Below, piece by piece: positions 1-5,400 of a DNA stretch of 6,036 bases. This DNA comes from Mariniphaga sp. (GTDB taxonomy: Bacteria > Bacteroidota > Bacteroidia > Bacteroidales > Prolixibacteraceae): NCBI GenBank assembly GCA_025363795.1, contig JANYLE010000502.1, positions 1 to 6,036 of the forward strand, written 5' to 3'. The translations under genes were made by a program, and so were the position numbers. The notes below the pieces were generated by a model. The model was given only the letters and a program-made list of their open reading frames with translations. It was not told the origin of the DNA and ran no database searches. Positions within the stretch are counted from its first letter, which is position 1, and every line of letters begins with the position of its first letter.

Positions 1-1837
1 ATTCCACGGTTACTGATTTCGCAAGATTTCGTGGTTGGTCGACATCGCATCCCCGCATTACAGCAATATAATAGGAGAAGAGCTGCAATGGAATGATTGC
101 CAAAAGTGGTGTTACAGCCGGATGTGATTTTGGAATTACGAACAAATCCTTGACCATTCCTTTCAGTCCGTCATCGCCTTCTGTTACTACAGCAATAATG
201 TTGCCTTTGCGAGCCTTAACTTCCTGGATATTACTGACAATTTTCTCGTAATAACTGTCTTTTGCCGCTACAACTATTACCGGAAGGTTGTCATCAACCA
301 ATGCGATTGGACCATGTTTCATCTCTCCGGCAGCGTATCCTTCAGCGTGAATATAGGAGATCTCCTTGAGTTTCAGCGCACCTTCCAATGCAACAGGGAA
401 TAGGCATCCGCGACCCAGGTAAAGAGCATTCATAGCATCTTTATATTTAGCAGCAACTTCCTTAATATGTGGGTGTTTTACTAAAATTGATTGGATTTTC
501 TCTGGGATTTCAGTTAATTCCTGAACTAGGCTACGGAAAACTTCAGCAGATATTTCTTCTTTTTCCCTGGCTAATTTGAGCGCTAATAAAGTCAGTACAG
601 TAACTTGGGCGGTAAATGCCTTGGTTGATGCAACTCCGATTTCAACTCCCGCGTGGGTATAAACGCCGGCATCGGTTTCACGCGCAATACTCGATCCAAC
701 TACATTGCAGATTCCTAAAATTGTGGCACCCTTCTCTTTTGCCATTCGTAATGCTGCTAAGGTGTCTGCCGTCTCGCCACTTTGGGTGATCGCAATGACT
801 ACATCTTCTTTACTTAGTATTGGATTCCGATACCTGAATTCTGAGGCATATTCAACTTCAACAGGTATTCTGGCATACTCTTCGATCAGGTATTCACCTA
901 CAAGTGCAGCGTGCCACGAGGTGCCACACCCTATAATAATAATGCGCCTGGCTTTTAGTAATTTGGGAAAGATATCCAATAAACCACCTAATTTAATTTC
1001 AGTATGATCGGGAGAAATACGACCGCGAAAAGTATCTTCGATAGTTTTGGGCTGTTCAAATATCTCTTTCAGCATGAAATGTTCAAAATCACCTTTTTCC
1101 AAATCGCCAATAGTCATGTCGACTTTGGTGATTTTAAATGCAACAGGAATATTTTCGATTGTTTTTAGCGTAAGGCTATCTTTGGTAATGATGGCAACAT
1201 CGTGATCATTTAAATAGATTACGCTGTTGGTATAGGGGATGATTGGGGTGGCATCTGAAGCGACAAAATATTCTCCATGACCAATCCCAATTACTAAAGG
1301 ACTTCCTTTTCGGGCAACAATTATCTGATCTTTTTCATTTTTACAGATTACTGCAATCCCGTAAGCTCCAACTACTTTTGAAAGGGCAAGACGAACAGCA
1401 ATCTCAGCATTAACATCTTCCCCTTTTTCGTAAAAGTATTCGATAAGGTTGACCAGAACTTCGGTGTCGGTCTCTGATTGAAATTTTATGCCGTTTTTCT
1501 TCAGATCTGCTTTTAACTCGGCATAGTTTTCAATGATCCCGTTATGAACAAGAACAAAATTCCCGTTCATTGAAGTGTGAGGGTGAGCATTCCGGTCACT
1601 TGGTTCGCCATGAGTTGCCCAACGTGTGTGACCTATTCCCACTGTTCCCGTAATATCGGAATTTAATACATGTCTTTCTAGATCTGAGACTCGTCCCTTG
1701 CATTTGTACATATTAAGCGTATGGTTGAAAATAGCCAAACCTGCCGAATCGTAGCCGCGGTATTCAAGTCGCTGAAGGCCCTTAATGAGAATAGGATAAG
1801 CCTCTTTATCCCCGATATATCCAACAATTCCACACAT
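1..1837 (-). CDS. glmS: Glutamine--fructose-6-phosphate aminotransferase (isomerizing), stop codon cut by window edge
   Basis: Makes glucosamine-6-phosphate from fructose-6-phosphate and glutamine in the cytoplasm, the first step toward UDP-GlcNAc, peptidoglycan and surface glycans. My translation gives 612 residues, close to the 609 of E. coli GlmS. The start is fixed by MCGIVGYIG, because Cys2 becomes the N-terminal nucleophile after Met removal. The glutaminase domain (about 1-220) shows RLEYRGYDSAG, HTRWATHG, HNGIIENY and ETDTE. Two SIS sugar-phosphate domains follow: GCGTSWH at 303-309, TQSGET at 351-356, GVASTKAF, then ALEGALKLKEISYIHAEGY and KHGP with His508. The C-terminus DVDQPRNLAKSVTVE carries the fructose-phosphate Lys (K607). 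I checked the frame at four spread-out points and found no frameshift. Only the first base of the stop codon is inside the window. It starts 5 nt after the DUF4954 stop, so it is probably co-transcribed and translationally coupled. No glmS ribozyme can fit in that gap. Confidence 0.97.
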   Translation of the reverse strand, partial: MCGIVGYIGDKEAYPILIKGLQRLEYRGYDSAGLAIFNHTLNMYKCKGRVSDLERHVLNSDITGTVGIGHTRWATHGEPSDRNAHPHTSMNGNFVLVHNGIIENYAELKADLKKNGIKFQSETDTEVLVNLIEYFYEKGEDVNAEIAVRLALSKVVGAYGIAVICKNEKDQIIVARKGSPLVIGIGHGEYFVASDATPIIPYTNSVIYLNDHDVAIITKDSLTLKTIENIPVAFKITKVDMTIGDLEKGDFEHFMLKEIFEQPKTIEDTFRGRISPDHTEIKLGGLLDIFPKLLKARRIIIIGCGTSWHAALVGEYLIEEYARIPVEVEYASEFRYRNPILSKEDVVIAITQSGETADTLAALRMAKEKGATILGICNVVGSSIARETDAGVYTHAGVEIGVASTKAFTAQVTVLTLLALKLAREKEEISAEVFRSLVQELTEIPEKIQSILVKHPHIKEVAAKYKDAMNALYLGRGCLFPVALEGALKLKEISYIHAEGYAAGEMKHGPIALVDDNLPVIVVAAKDSYYEKIVSNIQEVKARKGNIIAVVTEGDDGLKGMVKDLFVIPKSHPAVTPLLAIIPLQLFSYYIAVMRGCDVDQPRNLAKSVTVE

Positions 1838-1842
1838 ATTTC

Positions 1843-3861
1843 TTAATTTTTAATTGTTTCCAGTATTAGCAGTTTTTCCATTTTCGATATTACTTCATTT
1901 CCAAGTGCCTCTTTTTTAGCCATGTGATCTCTGATTGAGCTCACCTCGGCATGAGTTTCAAATTCGCCTCTGACATTATCGAAATCGAGTTGTTGGACGG
2001 TTCTGTCGCCATCCACTCCGAAACCGGTTTGTTTGATAAGAGAAAACTCTTTTCTTGCGTCATCATAAAGCAGATGGTCAATCTCAAGCACGGCTTTCAT
2101 CCATTTTTTTGTAATTTCAATAACATCTTTGGGGGTGAAATCCTTTACCGATGTTCCGTAAAATTCTTCTATCTCATCAGCGGCCCATGACCATTCATAG
2201 GTATAATAGTTTTCGTGTATGGACCTTATTGAGGCATTAATCTCTTCAAGTGAATGGACCCCACCGTTTTCTATCGCATCAAGCAAATGGTTGATTGCGT
2301 CGGAAGGACAGATCATTCCTGTAAGATCGAGCCACCGACAGCCACTACCAAGTGGGGTGTCCTTTCGAAGGGCATCATGAATATCGTCAATGGAACCGAT
2401 TGTTTTCCGCTGTATTCTGGTTATCATTGAGTTGCCTAAGAATTTCCAGATGGCTTTTTGGTAAAGCTCGATTCCCCTGAGTAGTGCACTATTTTTTATG
2501 ATCATGCCATGATAGGTGTAGAAAGGAGCCGTATCGCCTGAAGCGTTTAATATTTCAAGTAGTATTGCCCTTCCTTTAATCATTTTCTGAATCGTATAAG
2601 GACTTAACAGATTAAAGTTGATTAAATCAAGTAGATTGGGGTCTTTTCGACGATCACGTTTGGGCCATTTCTGCGAGTCGCGAATTGTACCTATACTTTG
2701 CAGATTGATACCAGGTACCAACCGGCTTTCGTCTTTCTCTTCGATTAAATAGGAGAATGGAAAATCGGTAGTGTCAGAATGTCGGTAATGACGTCCCATG
2801 ACCAATGAAAACGCCCCAATTCGGGATGGCCATAAAATATATGAATCGCTGGTTGTTTTTGCTCCCCGTTCTACAACACCCTGGTGAATAGGTCCCAATT
2901 TATAAAGATGATTGCTTTGGTTTGACCCGCTTCCCGCATTCATAAAGGAGAACAGTCCTGAGATCAGCAAGGTTGATTTGTGATGCGAAACGGTATAAGG
3001 CCCTGCAAAGATTGAGCAAGCCTCACCATGCAACCCCTGACAATTGGCAAAAAAGACCGATTCGACTGCTGAATAGTGTTTGTCAAGAATGCAACCTTGT
3101 CCGACAAAGCAGTTAGATATGAGCGTTGAATCGGTGATTCGTGTACCGGAACAAACAATGAAATTTTCAAGAATTACGCCCTGACCAATCTCTACAGGAT
3201 CTGCAGCTGAACTATTTATGCTCCCGTTTACAAGTTTGGAAACTCCTTCAAGCGTTGCATATGCCCCGATTTTCACATTGCGCATAATGCCACAATTGAT
3301 GATTTGAGCGCCTGGACCTACATCGCCAACAGAGTCAGAGATATAGTCAACATAGTTGGCAACGAGTTTTTCGATCACTTCAACAGCTTTGGTACGGTGA
3401 CGATACATTGCCAGAATATACGCAACATGAGAGGAAAGGTGATCGTAAATTGGAATTTCCCGGCCACCTAATTCATTGATGACCTTAATACGGAGTCCGT
3501 TTCCGAACGAACTTTTGCTTTCAACAGCAAGTTGATTCAGGTTATGAATTACGACTCTCTCGCCAATTCTGTAGTTTGCAATATAGCTCTTGACACTGCT
3601 AATCAGTGCGTTGTTTTCAACTGTGCAATTATGGATATGTGCATTGGTGATTCCGGTTTTCATTTTTACTCCTCCAAAGAGAGTGATCTCTTCGTCGAAA
3701 CGTCCAAGTCGGTTATACCCTGAGAATTTGGTATTTCTAACATTGTCGGGCAGGAAGTCTTCCACAACTTCGATGAGATTCCAATCTTCACAGTAACAAC
3801 CTTGTATGATTAATTGGCCTATCTCTTCATTTGTCAATTTTCGGTATTTAAGTAGTCCCAT
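1843..3861 (-). CDS. DUF4954 family protein with hexapeptide-repeat (left-handed beta-helix) type N-terminal half
   Basis: A 672-residue protein that I recognise as the DUF4954 family, common in Bacteroidota and with no established reaction. Residues about 60-290 are rich in short I/V/L-G and N/C turns (for example GVKMKTGITNAHIHNCTV, GAQIINCGIMRNVKIGAYA, GQGVILENFIVCSGT), typical of a left-handed beta-helix like that of GlmU-type acyl- and nucleotidyltransferases. The region I judge most family-specific follows at 282-372: AGPYTVSHHK (His293, His294), GSGSNQSNH (His318), GPIHQG (His326), LWPSRIGAFS and MGRHYRHSDT (His358, His361). The C-terminal part (about 400-672) looks helical, with Trp/Tyr-rich NYYTYEWSWA at 551-560. 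I see no signal peptide or membrane segment, so it is probably cytoplasmic. The start ATG has no clear Shine-Dalgarno, as is usual in this phylum. It leads glmS by 5 nt, so a role linked to amino-sugar or nucleotide-sugar supply is plausible but unproven. Family assignment is strong; function is unknown. Confidence 0.93.
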   Translation of the reverse strand: MGLLKYRKLTNEEIGQLIIQGCYCEDWNLIEVVEDFLPDNVRNTKFSGYNRLGRFDEEITLFGGVKMKTGITNAHIHNCTVENNALISSVKSYIANYRIGERVVIHNLNQLAVESKSSFGNGLRIKVINELGGREIPIYDHLSSHVAYILAMYRHRTKAVEVIEKLVANYVDYISDSVGDVGPGAQIINCGIMRNVKIGAYATLEGVSKLVNGSINSSAADPVEIGQGVILENFIVCSGTRITDSTLISNCFVGQGCILDKHYSAVESVFFANCQGLHGEACSIFAGPYTVSHHKSTLLISGLFSFMNAGSGSNQSNHLYKLGPIHQGVVERGAKTTSDSYILWPSRIGAFSLVMGRHYRHSDTTDFPFSYLIEEKDESRLVPGINLQSIGTIRDSQKWPKRDRRKDPNLLDLINFNLLSPYTIQKMIKGRAILLEILNASGDTAPFYTYHGMIIKNSALLRGIELYQKAIWKFLGNSMITRIQRKTIGSIDDIHDALRKDTPLGSGCRWLDLTGMICPSDAINHLLDAIENGGVHSLEEINASIRSIHENYYTYEWSWAADEIEEFYGTSVKDFTPKDVIEITKKWMKAVLEIDHLLYDDARKEFSLIKQTGFGVDGDRTVQQLDFDNVRGEFETHAEVSSIRDHMAKKEALGNEVISKMEKLLILETIKN

Positions 3862-3877
3862 AGCGTTGAGTTTTATC

Positions 3878-3896
3878 GTTTCTACGCAAAGGAAAC
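3878..3896 (-). other. Small hairpin in the DUF4954-glmS leader
   Basis: GTTTC at 3878-3882 can pair with GAAAC at 3892-3896 around a 9-nt loop, 16 nt before the DUF4954 start codon. If transcription starts near 3921, this lies in a leader of about 60 nt. A 5-bp stem can arise by chance, so a control role is only a possibility. Confidence 0.2.
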
Positions 3897-3915
3897 TTAA
3901 AAGGATTCAATATCT

Positions 3916-3938
3916 GGTTAATATTAACAAAATTAACC
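3916..3938. promoter_or_regulatory. Candidate operator: nested inverted repeat before the DUF4954-glmS unit
   Basis: GGTTAAT at 3916-3922 is matched by its reverse complement ATTAACC at 3932-3938, a 7-bp inverted repeat with a 9-nt spacer. Within it, GTTAATATTAAC at 3917-3928 is a perfect 12-bp palindrome. The site overlaps the candidate -7 element at 3928-3935 and the expected start site, where a repressor would act. AT-rich DNA yields palindromes easily, so this remains a candidate. Confidence 0.4.
3928..3935 (-). promoter_or_regulatory. Candidate -7 element for the DUF4954-glmS unit
   Basis: On the minus strand this reads TAATTTTG, a full match to the Bacteroidota -7 consensus TAnnTTTG. 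I see no good TTG/TTTG -33 element at the usual 19-21 nt upstream, so the promoter may be weak or need an activator. Transcription would begin near 3921 and give a leader of about 60 nt before the DUF4954 start. No other strong promoter match lies in the 177-nt gap. Confidence 0.4.
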
Positions 3939-3943
3939 TAACA
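3934..3943 (-). repeat. TGTTAGGTTA motif, copy 1 (proximal)
   Basis: The minus strand reads TGTTAGGTTA, identical over 10 bases to the copy at 3997-4006. It sits directly upstream of, and overlaps by two bases, the candidate -7 element at 3928-3935, so a bound protein would affect that promoter. A shorter form recurs at 5056-5063, and its TTAGGT core at 5296-5303. Confidence 0.45.
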
Positions 3944-3996
3944 TTGTTTTGATAAACATTAATAAATAGTGTAATATTCTATAATATAGATATATA

Positions 3997-4006
3997 TAAC
4001 CTAACA
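3997..4006 (-). repeat. TGTTAGGTTA motif, copy 2 (distal)
   Basis: An exact 10-base copy of the motif at 3934-3943 in the same orientation. The distance between copies is exactly 63 bp, about six turns of B-DNA, so both would face the same side of the helix. The flanking bases differ, which argues against a simple local duplication. This fits a paired binding site, but no binding protein can be named. Confidence 0.45.
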
Positions 4007-4037
4007 AAAATTTAATATTTTTTAAGGTACCCTTACT

Positions 4038-5030
4038 TTAGATCTCCTGAAGAAATCCTGAAAGATTGTGGGATCGGTTTAGTCCGAGTTTTTTCCGGAG
4101 CCGGATTCTCGCGATTTCTGCACTTTCGGGTGTGATATTAATTAGTCCGGCTATATCTTTGGTCGATAAACCGAGGTGAATGTAGGCACAAAGTCTTTGA
4201 TCTTTTGAGGTCAAGCCTGGAAATTTTCCGTTAAGACGCTCGAAAAAACCCTGGTGAATCTTTTCAAAATAGAATTTAAAATCATCCCAGTTAAATACCT
4301 GTCTGCGTTGATGTTCATCAATTTTAAGCAACATATCTGTCACTTTTTTCTGAATCGGCGAAGGAAGAGTAACCCTGATAACTGAAAGATTTTTACGGAG
4401 ATAGAGTACCATCTCATTTTTTTGAGCAATCTGAATTAACGACGAGATCAATTCCCTGTCTTTGCCTGCGATTTCGTCCCTGTATTTTTGCTTCGCTTTC
4501 ATTTCCCAGATTTGCTTTTCAGACATCTCCCTGATTTGTCCGAGGGCAGATTTCAGTCGTGTGATGTCCCGGATTGATCCCCGTTGGCCCAGGTAACTAC
4601 CCATTCTGTCAAAAACTGCTTTGCTGTTTAACTCACACCAGCGCAATTGCTTTGTACGTGTAAGTAACCTGAAATCTATGGATTGCCCTATTTGCATAAA
4701 GGTGATTGAATCGCGTAAAAATTGACGGATTTGTGCCTCATCATCAGGGAAGACCACTTTATAGAACAAATTTGGATTATGGAAAAACTCATCAGCAGTG
4801 TAACCGGTTAAATCATTGCATGATGGTGATAACCATACAAAATCGCCTTTCGGATTGATCCAGAATTGCCAATCAGAAGCAAAATCAGAAATTAGCTGAT
4901 ACTTTTCCTTTTCTTCCTTGATGGACTTATTTTCTGTTTCCAGAAAGTAGTTCTTTTCACGAAGTATTGATAACTGTGCTTCTAGTTCCTTTAACCGATC
5001 CTCATCGTTCGGAGTAATATCGTTTTTCAT
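4038..5030 (-). CDS. PAS-domain transcriptional regulator with LuxR-type helix-turn-helix C-terminus
   Basis: A 330-residue soluble protein, probably a one-component DNA-binding sensor. Residues about 10-45 are heptad-like and charged (coiled coil). A PAS/PAC domain covers about 45-160 (YQLISDFASDWQFWINPKG, LTGYTADEFF, RGSIRDITRLK). A second coil runs about 160-215. The C-terminal part has WDDFKFYFEKIHQGFFERL followed by LTSKDQRLCAYIHLGLSTKDIAGLINIT and RIRLRKKLGL, the LuxR/GerE-like helix-turn-helix (about 270-330) often found at the end of Bacteroidota PAS and two-component regulators. There is no receiver domain, kinase domain, signal peptide or membrane segment, so any signal is likely cytoplasmic and sensed by the PAS domain; its ligand cannot be read. 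The start is supported by a good Shine-Dalgarno at 5039-5044. It is divergent from the mutarotase gene and upstream of the DUF4954-glmS unit, so either could be a target. Confidence 0.9.
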   Translation of the reverse strand: MKNDITPNDEDRLKELEAQLSILREKNYFLETENKSIKEEKEKYQLISDFASDWQFWINPKGDFVWLSPSCNDLTGYTADEFFHNPNLFYKVVFPDDEAQIRQFLRDSITFMQIGQSIDFRLLTRTKQLRWCELNSKAVFDRMGSYLGQRGSIRDITRLKSALGQIREMSEKQIWEMKAKQKYRDEIAGKDRELISSLIQIAQKNEMVLYLRKNLSVIRVTLPSPIQKKVTDMLLKIDEHQRRQVFNWDDFKFYFEKIHQGFFERLNGKFPGLTSKDQRLCAYIHLGLSTKDIAGLINITPESAEIARIRLRKKLGLNRSHNLSGFLQEI

Positions 5031-5038
5031 ACCAGTGA

Positions 5039-5044
5039 TCCTTT
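5039..5044 (-). promoter_or_regulatory. Shine-Dalgarno site of the PAS regulator gene
   Basis: The minus strand reads AAAGGA within AGAAAGGA, 8 nt before the ATG at 5030. It supports this start and stands out because the other starts in the window lack a clear purine-rich site. Confidence 0.7.
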
Positions 5045-5055
5045 CTCAATATTTT

Positions 5056-5063
5056 ACCTAACA
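5056..5063 (-). repeat. TGTTAGGT motif at the PAS regulator start site
   Basis: The minus strand reads TGTTAGGT followed by AA, matching 9 of 10 bases of the motif before the DUF4954 gene. It lies just after the candidate -7 element at 5065-5072 and covers the expected transcription start near 5059. That position would suit autorepression or another start-site operator; this is inference. Confidence 0.4.
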
Positions 5064-5064
5064 T

Positions 5065-5072
5065 CAAAAGTA
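5065..5072 (-). promoter_or_regulatory. Candidate -7 element of the PAS regulator gene
   Basis: The minus strand reads TACTTTTG, a full match to TAnnTTTG. No TTG is found at the usual -33 spacing, where the DNA is a run of A and T. The start would fall near 5059, leaving a leader of about 28 nt that includes the Shine-Dalgarno site. Confidence 0.45.
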
Positions 5073-5131
5073 TAAAAAACTATTAAATAAATTGTTAGTA
5101 GAGAATATCACCTATCTTTATTTTGTTCTAT

Positions 5132-5155
5132 AGTACAAAAAAAGAGAAGTGTACT
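5132..5155. repeat. Inverted repeat AGTACA/TGTACT
   Basis: AGTACA at 5132-5137 and TGTACT at 5150-5155 are perfect 6-bp inverted arms around a 12-nt purine loop. It could be a dyad operator upstream of the regulator promoter or a weak hairpin. No U-tract follows on either strand. Confidence 0.3.
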
Positions 5156-5172
5156 GGTAATATGTTCCGATA

Positions 5173-5231
5173 GTTTCAAATCTATGCTAAATCACTTCGG
5201 AATTAGCAGTCTTCTTTTAATTTTATGAAAC
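5173..5231. other. Nested stem-loop region with TTCG loop
   Basis: Outer arms GTTTCA (5173-5178) and TGAAAC (5226-5231) enclose inner arms TGCTAA (5185-5190) and TTAGCA (5203-5208). The innermost bases on the plus strand include CTTCGG (5195-5200), the cUUCGg tetraloop sequence, though the bases between it and the inner stem pair poorly. Two nested 6-bp pairs in 59 nt suggest a folded RNA or a dyad binding site. No clear promoter or terminator defines it as an RNA gene. Confidence 0.25.
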
Positions 5232-5242
5232 AGTAATCAAAG

Positions 5243-5274
5243 CCAGACTCCGACAATTTTTCTCCGCTGTCTGG
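5243..5274. repeat. Inverted repeat CCAGAC/GTCTGG
   Basis: CCAGAC at 5243-5248 pairs with GTCTGG at 5269-5274 across 20 nt. This patch is more GC-rich than the surrounding spacer. A run of seven T (5291-5297) begins 16 nt after the right arm, too far for a normal intrinsic terminator. Possible operator or RNA stem; not resolved. Confidence 0.25.
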
Positions 5275-5295
5275 GATTCAGGAAAGGGAGTTTTT

Positions 5296-5303
5296 TTAGG
5301 TAA
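5296..5303 (+). repeat. TTAGGTAA motif upstream of the mutarotase promoter
   Basis: TTAGGTAA on the plus strand shares eight bases with the regulator-gene site (minus strand TGTTAGGTAA). It ends 27 nt before the -33 element at 5331, an upstream position more typical of an activator site. It is the weakest of the four copies because the leading TG is absent. Confidence 0.3.
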
Positions 5304-5330
5304 TATGTGCCTCGTTAGCGAAAACGCTGC

Positions 5331-5360
5331 TTGAATATGGCGATTTAATGATTAGTTTTG
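5331..5360 (+). promoter_or_regulatory. Bacteroidota-type promoter of the mutarotase gene
   Basis: TTG at 5331-5333 is followed by a 19-nt spacer and TAGTTTTG at 5353-5360, which fits the -33/-7 consensus of the Bacteroidota housekeeping sigma factor (TTG, about 19 nt, TAnnTTTG). Transcription should begin near 5366 and give an AT-rich leader of about 35 nt. It is the best promoter match in the window. Confidence 0.65.
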
Positions 5361-5400
5361 TGTTTATAATAATTGTATTTAAAAAATTAACTTTATTCTT

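Larger units (their letters stand above)
5031..5400. other. Divergent intergenic region between the PAS regulator and mutarotase genes
   Basis: These 370 nt hold no credible gene: the open frames are very short (for example 14 codons from 5184) and lack ribosome binding sites. The region contains the promoter signals of both flanking genes, two TTAGGT motifs in opposite orientation (5056-5063 and 5296-5303), and three inverted repeats (5132-5155, 5173-5231, 5243-5274) in the middle part that belongs to neither core promoter. I found no convincing intrinsic terminator. It is longer than a simple divergent promoter needs, which leaves room for operators or a small RNA. Confidence 0.6.

Noticed and set aside
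705..1007. Plus-strand open frame of 100 codons
   Set aside because: It lies fully antisense to the strongly conserved SIS region of glmS and shows no family resemblance; it is a shadow frame.
1838..1842. glmS ribozyme or leader before glmS
   Set aside because: Only five bases separate glmS from the upstream coding region, and glmS ribozymes are known from Gram-positive lineages, not from this phylum.
1951..2190. Plus-strand open frame of 79 codons
   Set aside because: Antisense to the C-terminal part of the DUF4954 gene, with no ribosome binding site or recognisable domain.
2964..3170. Minus-strand open frame of 68 codons
   Set aside because: Same strand but different frame inside the most family-typical part of the DUF4954 gene; no independent start signal.
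3532..3796. Two overlapping plus-strand open frames of 63 and 68 codons
   Set aside because: Antisense to the DUF4954 N-terminal region; the proteins resemble nothing known and the frames overlap each other.
4010..4035. Possible terminator after the PAS regulator gene (TAAGG/CCTTA arms plus A/T-only arms)
   Set aside because: The stem is only 5 bp and is followed on the coding strand by A residues rather than a U-tract; the neighbouring stem is pure A-T.
5184..5228. Fourteen-codon frame starting ATG CTA AAT in the divergent spacer
   Set aside because: Very short, no ribosome binding site, and its bases are better explained by the inverted-repeat arms there.
5291..5297. Seven-T run as a terminator tail
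   Set aside because: The nearest stem ends 16 nt earlier at 5274, too far for an intrinsic terminator, and no gene ends upstream on that strand.
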